In this document: in pieces, positions 18,818 to 26,621 of the stretch
Numbering within the stretch: the stretch's first letter is position 1
How the letters are laid out: every line of letters starts with the position of its first letter
Source of the DNA: Chloroflexota bacterium
GTDB taxonomy: Bacteria; Chloroflexota; UBA11872
NCBI GenBank assembly: GCA_026707285.1
Contig: JAPOXD010000015.1
Location: 1 to 61,622, forward strand
Reading direction: 5' to 3'
Length of the DNA stretch: 61,622 nucleotides
Notes under the pieces: model-generated
Database searches by the model: none
What the model saw: only the letters and a program-made list of their open reading frames with translations
Told to the model about the DNA's origin: nothing
Program-made: the position numbers and the translations under genes

Positions 18818-19548
18818 CCGCGGGCCTCGTGGACGCCGTGGTGCTGGCCGCGGGCGGCGCAACCCGCATGGGCGGCGAGGACAAGCTGTTGACGCCCCTG
18901 GGCGACGCGCCCTTGATCGTCTGGAGCCTGCGCGCCTTCGAGCAGGCGCCCGAAGTCCGCCATGTGGTGGTGACCGCCAGCCCGGCCAACCGCGACCAAA
19001 TCGCCGATGTCATTCACGCGGCGCGCCTGACCAAGGTGACGCGCGTGATTCTGGGCGGCACGTCCCGCGCCGGGTCGGTCCTTTGCGGACTTGAAGCGCT
19101 CGCCGACGGTGGCGCGGCGTTCGCCGCCATTCACGACGGCGCCCGCCCGTTCGTGACCCCCGGCATCATCGCGCGCGGCGTCCAGGCGGCGCACGCGCAC
19201 GGCGCGGCGGTGGCCGCCGTGCCGTCCGTCGACACCGTCAAGCTCGTCACGCCCGCGGGCCGGGTCAGCCGCACGCTGCCACGCGAGCAGGTGTGGCTGG
19301 CCCAGACGCCCCAGATCGGCCCGCTGGACGCCTTGCTCGAGGCCCACCGGCGCAATCGGGACCGTTTGGCCGACTTCACCGACGACGTGGCCCTGCTGGA
19401 GCACGAGGGCGTGCCGGTGCACGTCTTCGAGTCCGACGCCGGCAACGTCAAGATCACTCGCCCGGCAGACTTGCAGGCGGCACGAGTCCGGGTCGCGTCG
19501 ATGCCCGGCTATCCTGACGCCATGACCGAACCTGACACTCAACAGTGA
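18814..19548 (+). CDS. ispD: 2-C-methyl-D-erythritol 4-phosphate cytidylyltransferase
   Basis: Third enzyme of the MEP isoprenoid pathway: MEP + CTP to CDP-ME. The 244-residue protein has the nucleotide-binding LAAGGATRMGGEDK at the N-terminus (the family AAGxGxRMG with catalytic Arg and Lys), IHDGARPFVTP in the middle, and LAQTPQI. The last 25 residues extend past the family end. It overlaps radA at ATGA and its own stop shares one base with the next gene. Confidence 0.93.
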   Translation: MTAGLVDAVVLAAGGATRMGGEDKLLTPLGDAPLIVWSLRAFEQAPEVRHVVVTASPANRDQIADVIHAARLTKVTRVILGGTSRAGSVLCGLEALADGGAAFAAIHDGARPFVTPGIIARGVQAAHAHGAAVAAVPSVDTVKLVTPAGRVSRTLPREQVWLAQTPQIGPLDALLEAHRRNRDRLADFTDDVALLEHEGVPVHVFESDAGNVKITRPADLQAARVRVASMPGYPDAMTEPDTQQ

Positions 19549-20465
19549 TGGCTGACGCCAAGCAAGCCCCGGCCCCCGCCCCACGCCGGCGACGCCGCGA
19601 CATTCGCGAGCGCATGGAAAGCGCGCGGCTGGCGTCCTGGGAGCTGCTCGAAGACCCCGATATCGCCATCTTCACCATCGAGCGCCCCGACGGCGAGCCG
19701 TTCGCCGAATTCGAGCCCGGCCAATACACCCAGCTCGCCTTTTGGGACCAGCCCGCGGACGACCCCCGCCCGCGTCAGTTCTCCATCGCGTCGACGCCTT
19801 CCGACCGCACGTCGCTCGAGTTCTACGTCATCCTGGTGCGCGACGCGGACGAGGACGGCAGCAACCGACAGGGCGTCTTCACCGGCGCGCTCTGGCGTCA
19901 TGCGCCCGGCGACGAGGTGCTCTACATGCCGCGCCCGGCCGGACGCTTCGTGCCCTCGCGGACCTCGCAGCACGACCTGGTGTGCGCCGCCACCGGCACG
20001 GGGCTGGCGCCGTTCGTCTCGATGGCCCGCGTGTTCCGGCAGGACTTTCAGCGCGACGGCCGCTTGCCGCGGCGCCTCACGGTGCTGCACGGCGTGTCCT
20101 ACGCCAGCCAGCTCGGCTACCGCGCCGAGCTGGAGGAGCTGGCCTCCCATGCGGGGTTCGAGTTGCTCTACGTACCCGTCGTCAGCCGGCCCACCCAAGA
20201 CCCCGGATACGAGGAGCCCATGGGCCGCGGACGGCTGAACGACGTCTTGCGCATGATCTGCGGCGAGCCCGCCATCGGCCGCGTGGAGCCTTGGCTGCCC
20301 ACCGAGGTCCACGACGAGGTGCGTGCGCGGCTCTCGGTCGCCGGCAGCGCGGCTTATCTGTGCGGCAATCCGGGCATGATCAGCGACGTGAAAGAGGTGC
20401 TCGCCGCCGAGGGCTTTCCCACTACGGGCCGCGAGTCGCAGGTCATCACGGAGGACTACTGGTAG
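19548..20465 (+). CDS. FAD/NAD(P)-binding ferredoxin reductase-like protein (Fpr type)
   Basis: A 305-residue flavin reductase. The FAD domain has PRQFSIASTP (a variant of RxYS), the NAD(P) domain has CAATGTGLAPFVSM, and YLCGNPGMISDV gives the conserved CGxPxM. It ends in DYW; the C-terminal aromatic residue stacks on FAD in bacterial ferredoxin-NADP reductases. An Arg-rich N-terminal tail is unusual. It sits between ispD and ispF with one-base overlap, so it may supply electrons to the Fe-S enzymes IspG/IspH; that is an inference. ATG 19548 is preferred over GTG 19545. Confidence 0.82.
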   Translation: MADAKQAPAPAPRRRRRDIRERMESARLASWELLEDPDIAIFTIERPDGEPFAEFEPGQYTQLAFWDQPADDPRPRQFSIASTPSDRTSLEFYVILVRDADEDGSNRQGVFTGALWRHAPGDEVLYMPRPAGRFVPSRTSQHDLVCAATGTGLAPFVSMARVFRQDFQRDGRLPRRLTVLHGVSYASQLGYRAELEELASHAGFELLYVPVVSRPTQDPGYEEPMGRGRLNDVLRMICGEPAIGRVEPWLPTEVHDEVRARLSVAGSAAYLCGNPGMISDVKEVLAAEGFPTTGRESQVITEDYW

Positions 20466-20503
20466 ACGGCGCGGAGGCGTCAGAGCCCCTGCCCGAGCTG
20501 CGC

Positions 20504-20977
20504 GTGGGCCACGGCTACGACATCCATCGGCTCGCCGCCGGCCGTCGATTGATGATCGGCGGCGTACAGGTGCCGTCGGAGCAGGGGGCGGTGGGTCACT
20601 CCGACGCCGACGTGCTGCTGCATGCCGTCGTGGATGCCATCCTGGGCGCGCTCAAGGCCGGCGACATCGGCCGCCACTATCCCGACACCGACCCCGCCTG
20701 GCGCGGCGCCGACAGCACCCGGTTCGCGCGCGAGACCGCAGCCCGAGCGCGCGAGACCGGGTGGGAGCCCGTGAACGTCGACGCCACGGTCTTGCTGGAG
20801 CGGCCCAAGCTGGCCGAGCACGTGCCCGCCATCGAGCAGCGCGTGGCCCAGTGCCTCGACCTCGGCGTTGACCGCGTAAATGTCAAGGCTGCAACCAACG
20901 AGGGCCTGGACGCCGTGGGCGAGGGTCGGGCCATCGCCTGCCACGCGGTGGTCCTGCTGGCGCGGCGCCATCGGTAG
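20504..20977 (+). CDS. ispF: 2-C-methyl-D-erythritol 2,4-cyclodiphosphate synthase
   Basis: Fifth MEP-pathway enzyme, forming MEcPP and CMP from CDP-ME 2-phosphate. The zinc ligands are in GHGYDIHRL and in GHSDADVLLHAVVDA (Asp and His). GDIGRHYPDTD and KAATNEGLDAVGEG are family signatures. From GTG 20504 the length is 157 residues, the usual size. No ATG or TTG lies upstream in frame, so this GTG is the best start. It has no good ribosome-binding site and may depend on coupling to the reductase gene that ends 38 bp before. Confidence 0.9.
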   Translation: MGHGYDIHRLAAGRRLMIGGVQVPSEQGAVGHSDADVLLHAVVDAILGALKAGDIGRHYPDTDPAWRGADSTRFARETAARARETGWEPVNVDATVLLERPKLAEHVPAIEQRVAQCLDLGVDRVNVKAATNEGLDAVGEGRAIACHAVVLLARRHR

Positions 20978-21010
20978 AATTCGCCGCCGCATCGCCCACG
21001 GTCAGTCACG

Positions 21011-22414
21011 GTGACGCTTCACATTTCGGACACCCGCACGGGAGAGAAGCGCCCCTTCACGCCGCTCGACGAGACGGTGCGCATCTACGTCTGCGGCATG
21101 ACGCCCAAGGCACCGCCCCACGTCGGCCACGGCTTCATGTTCGTCCACATGGACGTGGTACGCCGTTACCTGGAGTACCGCGGCTACAAGGTGCGGCACC
21201 TCCAAAACTTCACCGATATAGACGACAAGATCATCGACCGCGCGCGGGCCGCCGGGCAGGACCCGCTCGAATATGCCGAGGAGCAGACCCGGGCCTACTT
21301 CGACGTGCTCGACCGTCTGCGCGTGCGCCACGCCCACGAGTACCCCACCGTCACCGGCTCGATGCCGGAAATCGTGGCGGCGGTGCAACATCTCATCGAC
21401 CGCGGCGTCGCCTATGCCACCTCGCAGGGCGTCTACTTCTCCGTGCCGGACTTCCCGGCCTACGGCACGCTGTCTAAACGCACGGACGAACTCGGCGTCG
21501 AGGCCGGCGCACGCGTGGAGGTGGACCCGGAGAAGCGCGATCCGCGGGATTTCGCGCTGTGGAAGCTCGCCCCGGACGACGAGATTGGCTGGGACAGCCC
21601 CTGGGGTCGCGGGCGCCCCGGCTGGCACATCGAGTGCTCCACCATGATCCAGACCGCGTTCGGCAACCAGATCGACATTCACGGCGGCGGCGCCGACCTG
21701 ATTTTTCCGCATCACGAAAACGAGATCGCGCAATCCGAAGCGGGCAGCGGGCAATCGCCGTTCGTGCGTCACTGGCTGCACACGGGGCTGCTCCAGACCG
21801 ACGGCGAAAAGATGGCCCATTCCGCCGACAACTACACGACCCTGGCGGACGTGCTGGAGGTCGTCGAGCCGGACGTGCTGCGGCTGTTCTTCCTCTCGGT
21901 GCACTACCGCACGGCGATGGGCTTCTCGATGGAGGCCCTGCAGCCGTCCGCGGCCGCCTACGAACGGCTGCGCGGCATCCTGCGCGCGCGCGGCGGCGAT
22001 CCCTCCGGCGACGGGGAGACGCTGGCCGCCGCCCGGTGCACGGCCCAGCGCGAGTTCGAGGCCGCCATGGACGACGACTTCAACGCCCCACGCGCCATCG
22101 GCGCGCTGTTCGAGCTTGGCCGGTCCATCAACCGCGCCGCGCCGAGCGCGACGCCGGCCGCCGTGGCAGAGGCCCAGGACCGCCTGCGGGCTCTGCTGGG
22201 CGTGCTGGGCGTCGAGGTATCGGAAGGCGCGGCCGACGCCGCGGACGCCGCGCCGTACATTGAGTTGCTGGTCGAGATTCGCGGCATGGCGCGGGAGGCG
22301 CGGCAATGGGAGCTCGCCGATCGCATCCGCGACCGCCTGGCGGATCTCGACGTCGTCCTGGAAGACGGCCCCGACGGCACGATCTGGCGCCGCAAGGCGC
22401 CGACCGACCCGTAG
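21011..22414 (+). CDS. cysS: Cysteinyl-tRNA synthetase, with altered KMSKS motif
   Basis: A 467-residue class I synthetase charging tRNA-Cys. Zinc and substrate residues are present: VCGMTP near the N-terminus, PHVGHG as the HIGH motif, WHIECSTM, and HGGGADLIFPHHENEIAQSE. The KMSKS loop reads KMAHSADN, so the second lysine is missing. The anticodon-binding C-terminal domain is present. The start is GTG 21011. TAGAAT at 20975-20980 may be its -10. Overall identity to the family is clear; the KMSKS change is notable. Confidence 0.9.
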   Translation: MTLHISDTRTGEKRPFTPLDETVRIYVCGMTPKAPPHVGHGFMFVHMDVVRRYLEYRGYKVRHLQNFTDIDDKIIDRARAAGQDPLEYAEEQTRAYFDVLDRLRVRHAHEYPTVTGSMPEIVAAVQHLIDRGVAYATSQGVYFSVPDFPAYGTLSKRTDELGVEAGARVEVDPEKRDPRDFALWKLAPDDEIGWDSPWGRGRPGWHIECSTMIQTAFGNQIDIHGGGADLIFPHHENEIAQSEAGSGQSPFVRHWLHTGLLQTDGEKMAHSADNYTTLADVLEVVEPDVLRLFFLSVHYRTAMGFSMEALQPSAAAYERLRGILRARGGDPSGDGETLAAARCTAQREFEAAMDDDFNAPRAIGALFELGRSINRAAPSATPAAVAEAQDRLRALLGVLGVEVSEGAADAADAAPYIELLVEIRGMAREARQWELADRIRDRLADLDVVLEDGPDGTIWRRKAPTDP

Positions 22415-23142
22415 CCGGAGCCATCTGGGGCCGTCACCCCGTCCGCGAAGCCCTCACCGCCGGCTACCAACTGACCCGCCTGATGGTCGCCCGCGGCGCC
22501 GCCGAGTCCACGGCTCCCCTGCGCGAAATGGCAGGCAATGCCGGCGTGCCGGTGGCTTTCGTTGACACGGCCGAGTTGGACGCCCAGTCCTTCGGCGGCA
22601 ATCACCAGGGCGTCGTCGCCGCCATGGAGTCAACTCCGAACCCCAGCCTGAGCGACCTGCTGCAACCCCACCCGGGACGCACCCAACCGCCGCTGATCCT
22701 GGCCGCCGACCAGGTCGAGGATGTTGGCAACTTAGGCTCGCTGGTCCGCACGCTCGAAGCCTGCGGCGGCGCCGGCGTGATCGTGCCGCAACGTCGCAGC
22801 GCGTCGCTCACCGGCGGACTCGCCCGCGCCTCCGCCGGAGCGAGCCTGCGCACGACCGTGGTCAACGTGACCAACCTCGCGCGGGCGCTCAAATCCCTCC
22901 AGTCGGACGGCGTGCGCGTCATCGGCCTCGACGCCGACGCCGAGACGCCGTTCGACGACCTGGCGTTCGACGCGCCATGCTGCATCGTCGTGGGCAACGA
23001 GGCGCGTGGGATGCGGCCAAGCGTGCGGGAAGCGTGCGACGCCATCGTACGAGTGCCCCTGCGCAGCGGCATCGGCTCGCTCAACGTCGCCGCCGCCGGC
23101 GCCATCGTCCTGCACCACATCGCCCGCCAACGAACAGGGTGA
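22306..23142 (+). CDS. TrmH/SpoU-family RNA 2'-O-methyltransferase (RlmB-like)
   Basis: A SPOUT methyltransferase predicted to modify 23S rRNA G2251 or a similar site. The substrate-binding N-domain begins at IWGRHPVREALTAG. The SpoU motifs are LAADQVEDVGNLGSLVRTLE, CCIVVGNEARGM, and LRSGIGSLNVAAAGAIV. The start is uncertain: the only ATG upstream of the domain is 22306, which overlaps cysS by 109 bp, and its first 36 residues are Arg/Pro-rich and look non-coding. CTG 22384 is an alternative. The domain itself begins at about 22423. Confidence 0.85.
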   Translation: MGARRSHPRPPGGSRRRPGRRPRRHDLAPQGADRPVAGAIWGRHPVREALTAGYQLTRLMVARGAAESTAPLREMAGNAGVPVAFVDTAELDAQSFGGNHQGVVAAMESTPNPSLSDLLQPHPGRTQPPLILAADQVEDVGNLGSLVRTLEACGGAGVIVPQRRSASLTGGLARASAGASLRTTVVNVTNLARALKSLQSDGVRVIGLDADAETPFDDLAFDAPCCIVVGNEARGMRPSVREACDAIVRVPLRSGIGSLNVAAAGAIVLHHIARQRTG

Positions 23143-23210
23143 CCCGTGCGCAATCGTCACGCCCGCGTCCGATCCGCTCTCCCCCTGAGAGACCTCTGCG
23201 CATCCCCTCC

Positions 23211-23236
23211 GTCATTCCGGCGAAAGCCGGAATCCA
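23211..23236. repeat. Intergenic palindromic repeat GTCATTCCGGCGAAAGCCGG
   Basis: ATTCCGGC-GAAA-GCCGGAAT forms a perfect stem with a GNRA tetraloop and is followed by CCA. A variant with GGCG in place of the loop occurs at 40286. Such elements are widespread in intergenic spaces of many bacteria. Confidence 0.75.
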
Positions 23237-23289
23237 GTGCGGTCGAAACCGGAAGCGAGCCGGATGCCTGGCGTCGGGCAGGTCCGGTT

Positions 23290-23325
23290 CCCTCTCCCTT
23301 CGAGGGAGAGGGTTAGGGTGAGGGT
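23290..23325. repeat. Hairpin repeat CCCTCTCCC-N5-GGGAGAGGG plus TTAGGGTGAGGGT
   Basis: A 9-bp perfect stem (23290-23298 and 23304-23312) and the TTAGGGTGAGGGT tail, as at 17397. The preceding GCAGGTCCGGT is shared with that copy. It ends 19 bp before folB. Confidence 0.75.
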
Positions 23326-23343
23326 CTACGAAGGCGGAAATCC

Positions 23344-23715
23344 ATGAGCGCCGACGTCATTAGCCTCGAGGGCATGATCTTCTTCGCCTATCACGGCGCC
23401 CGCGCCGAGGAGCGCACCCTGGGTCAACGGTTCGTGGTGGACATGGACGTCCACGCCGACCTGCGCGCCGCCGGGCAATCCGACGGCGTGAGCGACACCG
23501 TGAACTACAGCGAGCTTTACGCCGTCGCCCAGGACGTGTTGCACGGCCCGCCGCGCAATCTGCTGGAATCCCTCGGCGAAACCATCGCCGCGCGCGTCCT
23601 GGCCGAGTTTCCGCGCGTCACCCGCGTGCGCGTGCGCATCGCCAAGCCCAGCGTCGCCATCGCCGGCTCCATTCTCGCCGAAGCCGCCGTCACCATCGAC
23701 CGCGCGCGGGAGTAG
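23344..23715 (+). CDS. folB: Dihydroneopterin aldolase
   Basis: Folate-pathway enzyme producing 6-hydroxymethyl-dihydropterin. The 123-residue protein starts VISLEGMIFFAYHGARAEER (pterin-binding Tyr-His-Gly and Glu), has VNYSELYAVAQDVL and NLLESLGETIAARVL, and carries the catalytic Lys in RVRIAKPSVAIAGSI. Size is normal. Its last 126 bp have a second copy at 25355-25480, beyond the LRR gene. Confidence 0.93.
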   Translation: MSADVISLEGMIFFAYHGARAEERTLGQRFVVDMDVHADLRAAGQSDGVSDTVNYSELYAVAQDVLHGPPRNLLESLGETIAARVLAEFPRVTRVRVRIAKPSVAIAGSILAEAAVTIDRARE

Positions 23716-23729
23716 ACGGCGTCACGCCG
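23713..23729. terminator. Tight palindrome at the folB stop (terminator-like, no T-tract)
   Basis: GACGGCGT-C-ACGCCGTC is a perfect 8-bp inverted repeat with a one-base centre, overlapping the last bases of folB. It lacks a following T-run, so termination is unproven. The second folB 3' copy at 25480 does not have it. Confidence 0.3.
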
Positions 23730-23848
23730 TCGCCGACACGAAGTCGTCCTTAAAGGCCCGTGCACAGGGAACGATTCTGCCGGACCGCGCGTAGTATCCA
23801 GTAGGAGTGTCAGGCAGCCGAGGCTATGCGCCCCCGGGAGGCAGACCC

Positions 23849-25312
23849 TTGAGCGTCCGGCGTTCGACGTGGCGCACGTTCGTGGTCTTGCTGGTTGCCT
23901 TCGCTCTCCTGCTCGCACTCGGAGCGGCCACGTGCGACGCGCCGATCGACGCGCCTGCGACCACGGACCCAGCCCCGACGACAGCGACCAGCGACCCATC
24001 CCCAACAGCCGCCCCGGTACGTGCCCAGCCCAGGGCCGCACTTCCGCCCGCCTCGCCAGCACCGACTCGAAGAGCTGTCACGCCCGTCGCGCCCACGCCC
24101 ACCGCCGCGCCCTCATCCGCCGTCGCGATCGATCGGGCCGCGCTCGTCGCGTTCTACCACGCGACCGGGGGCCCGACGTGGGAGTTCAACGCCAACTGGC
24201 TGAGCGACGCGCCGCTCGGCCAGTGGCACGGCGTTGTGACCGACGCGAGCGGCCAGGTCATCGAGTTGAGGCTCTTCAACAACGGGGTGCGGGGGGAGCT
24301 CCCGCCGGAAGTGGGCAACCTTGCCAAGCTGCGCGTGCTCGAACTCCGAGCCAATCAGCTCCATGGCGAGATCACCGCCGCACTGAGCAACCTGATCCTG
24401 TTGCAGGAGCTCTGGCTCGACAACAACCAGCTGCAGGGTGAGATCCCGCCCGAGCTGGGCAACTTTGACAACCTGCGCGTGCTCCAACTTCAAGGAAACC
24501 GGCTGAGTGGCGAAATCCCCGCCGCGCTGGGAAACCTCCTCCAGTTGGAAGAGCTGTGGCTCGACTTCAACCAGTTGCAGGGCAAGATCCCGCCCCAGAT
24601 GGGCAACCTTGCCAACCTCCGCCAACTGGTCCTGAGCGCCAATCAACTTCACGGACCGATTCCCCCGGACCTCGGCCGTCTTGGCCGGCTACAGGCGTTG
24701 AGTCTTGCGAGGAACAAGTTGAGCGGAGCAATTCCCCCGGAGTTGGGCAACCTCTCCCAGCTGCGGTCGTTGACGCTCGCGAGCAACCAGTTGCAGGGAA
24801 CGATCCCGCCCGAACTGGGAAATCTCTCCCAACTGCAAGCGCTGTGGCTCGACCACAACCAGCTGCACGGCATGTTTCCAGCCACGCTGCTGGGCCTCAC
24901 AAACCTGCGGGAATTGGACCTCAGCAACAACCGGTTCGGCGGCGAGATTCCAGCCGAGCTGAGCCGCCTCGCCAACCTCGACAGGCTGGATCTGGCCTAC
25001 AACCAGTTCAGCGGAATGATCCCACCCGAGGTAGGCAACCTTGGCAACCTCTACTGGCTGAGCTTGGCCGGCAATCGGCTCAGCGGGGTCATCCCGGCCG
25101 CTCTGGGCGAACTCGCCAAGCTGCGCTCGCTGGATCTCAGCAACAATCAGCTCGCCGGCGAGTTTCCAACCGCGCTGACCCGACTCGCCAACCTAGGCTG
25201 GTTGAGCCTCGCCCGTGGCAACCAACTCGAGGGCTGCATCCCCAAGGCGTTGCAAAGCGTCGAGACCAATGATCTCCACGAACTCGGCCTGCCGTTCTGC
25301 GAGGCCGGTTGA
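23849..25312 (+). CDS. Leucine-rich repeat protein, plant-type repeats, exported
   Basis: A 487-residue surface or secreted protein. A hydrophobic signal segment (TFVVLLVAFALLLALGAATC) is followed by a Thr/Pro-rich linker of about 90 residues. Next comes an N-terminal cap (LVAFYHATGGPTWEFNANWL) and 14 tandem 24-residue repeats of the plant-specific type with the IPPELGNL pattern. A C-terminal cap ends LGLPFCEAG. The cap-repeat-cap design is known in bacterial LRR proteins, including those of host-associated lineages, and suggests protein binding. Start: TTG 23849 has GGGAGG 7 nt upstream; GTG 23807 is the alternative, with TAGTAT 9 nt before it. The gene is flanked by two copies of the folB 3' end. 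Confidence 0.88.
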   Translation: MSVRRSTWRTFVVLLVAFALLLALGAATCDAPIDAPATTDPAPTTATSDPSPTAAPVRAQPRAALPPASPAPTRRAVTPVAPTPTAAPSSAVAIDRAALVAFYHATGGPTWEFNANWLSDAPLGQWHGVVTDASGQVIELRLFNNGVRGELPPEVGNLAKLRVLELRANQLHGEITAALSNLILLQELWLDNNQLQGEIPPELGNFDNLRVLQLQGNRLSGEIPAALGNLLQLEELWLDFNQLQGKIPPQMGNLANLRQLVLSANQLHGPIPPDLGRLGRLQALSLARNKLSGAIPPELGNLSQLRSLTLASNQLQGTIPPELGNLSQLQALWLDHNQLHGMFPATLLGLTNLRELDLSNNRFGGEIPAELSRLANLDRLDLAYNQFSGMIPPEVGNLGNLYWLSLAGNRLSGVIPAALGELAKLRSLDLSNNQLAGEFPTALTRLANLGWLSLARGNQLEGCIPKALQSVETNDLHELGLPFCEAG

Positions 25313-25351
25313 CTCCGCCTTAACATAGGGAGGCGTGCCATTGCGCTGCTC

Positions 25352-25480
25352 ATGGCGCGTGCCCTGGCCGAGTTCCCCCGCGTCACCCGCGTGCGCGTGC
25401 GCATCGCCAAGCCAAGCGTCGCCATCGCCGGCTCCATCCTCGCCGAAGCCGCCGTCACCATCGACCGCGCGCGGGAGTAA
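25352..25480 (+). pseudogene. Duplicated 3' end of folB (42-codon fragment)
   Basis: From 25355 to 25480 the DNA matches folB 23590-23715 at 119 of 126 positions. Five of the seven changes are synonymous codon differences, one is Val to Ala, and one changes the stop from TAG to TAA. The frame is open from ATG 25352 and encodes only the C-terminal strand with the IAKPSVAIAGS motif, too little for activity. The synonymous pattern suggests that both copies were once under coding selection, so this may be a different folB allele and not a recent copy. Confidence 0.85.
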
Positions 25481-25510
25481 GCCACGAAGGGTTAGGGCGC
25501 CGAGCCTCCT

Positions 25511-25562
25511 CGCTCCTCCCCCGGCGCTCGTCGAACTCGCGCACCATCACGTTGCCCAGCCC
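25511..25562 (-). pseudogene. Duplicated 3' end of the family-1 solute-binding protein gene
   Basis: This stretch matches 26644-26693, inside the 3' end of the solute-binding protein gene, over about 50 bp with one small indel and few mismatches. The minus-strand translation LGNVMVREFDERR corresponds to LGNVMLREFDERR in the intact protein. It lies 30 bp from the folB fragment, facing it. The methyltransferase gene lies between the fragment and the intact gene. The remaining bases of the 287-bp gap (25313-25599) hold no gene. Confidence 0.75.
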
Positions 25563-25599
25563 CTACGCGGCGGCGCGTTGGGCCGCCCGCCCGAAACGA

Positions 25600-26475
25600 C
25601 TATCCCTGCTGCCTGGTCAGCACCGCCAGCGAGTAGTCGCTGCCCTGGTAATCGCCGCGGGACGGCATGGCAATGATCTCGAGCGACCACTGCCCCGGCC
25701 GTTCCGCCAGGAACTCGGCCACGGCCTTGCGCGTGCCGTGAAGCCGGTAGGTGACCAGCGCGTACTCGTTGCCTGCGCCGAAGCGCGCCACGTGCTTGCT
25801 CATCCTCGGCCACGCGATCTCGCATACACGCCGCAGGCGCTGGGCGAAGGCGGTGATCAGTCGCGAGGGGATCCGCACCACGGTCGAGCCGAGGTGATAG
25901 TCGTCAACCACGATCGCCCCGTTCTCATCCATCAGCGACTCGAGCTGCGTCAGCTCGCGCTTCACGTCCGCATAGGCGTGGCTGCCGTCCAGGAACGCCA
26001 AGTTGATCGGGCCCTGATCCCATTTCTTCAGGACATCGGCCGACCGCCCGGTGATTGGCGTAATCCCGCCGCCCTCCTGGAACCACTTCGCCCAGATCTC
26101 GGCCCGAGTGACCGTGGCGCCCGCCAACGGGTCATCGGCCTCGTGCTTTACCGCGTGCCAATTGAGTGATTCCTGGTGATCGATGATGTCCACCGTATGC
26201 ACATGCCCAGCGATTCCCGCATCTTCCATAGCTCGCGCCATCGTCATCGCCGAGAACCCGCGCGCCGTGCCAATATCCAGGACGACAACCGGACGGCTGG
26301 CATTCGCATAACGTTGAACTAACTTATAGAGAAGCAGGCCATGTTCTCCGCCGTCTCCACCTCTGAGAACTTTGGCCGCGTGCGCATACCATTCGGCGGA
26401 AAGATCCGCCGAATCCACTTCATCGAGCTTCTGCTCGAGCGGCGTAACCGTGGCGCCCGTCTGGACAATTGTCAC
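25600..26475 (-). CDS. Class I SAM-dependent methyltransferase (Methyltransf_24 type)
   Basis: A 291-residue protein with a Rossmann methyltransferase domain. VVVLDIGTARGFSAMTMARA is motif I (SAM binding), HVHTVDIID carries the acidic residue after strand 2, and INLAFLDGSHAYADVKREL with AIVVDDYHLG are the usual later motifs of the family often found in glycan or small-molecule biosynthesis. There is no signal peptide. The C-terminal 80 residues are unrelated to anything recognised. It lies downstream of the solute-binding protein gene on the same strand, with a 146-bp gap, and is flanked by duplicates of that gene's end. The substrate is unknown. Confidence 0.8.
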   Translation of the reverse strand: MTIVQTGATVTPLEQKLDEVDSADLSAEWYAHAAKVLRGGDGGEHGLLLYKLVQRYANASRPVVVLDIGTARGFSAMTMARAMEDAGIAGHVHTVDIIDHQESLNWHAVKHEADDPLAGATVTRAEIWAKWFQEGGGITPITGRSADVLKKWDQGPINLAFLDGSHAYADVKRELTQLESLMDENGAIVVDDYHLGSTVVRIPSRLITAFAQRLRRVCEIAWPRMSKHVARFGAGNEYALVTYRLHGTRKAVAEFLAERPGQWSLEIIAMPSRGDYQGSDYSLAVLTRQQG

Positions 26476-26621
26476 TCGCGCACCTCATGTCGAGAGGCCG
26501 TCAACTGATGGCATGCCTCGCTGTCGCGCCATCATACGTGGCGTCTGCCGGACGGCTGTTGGCGGCGTGACTCGCCGCGCTCACGGGTTCTGTTCCGCGG
26601 CGCCGCCGATCGCGCGTCGGC

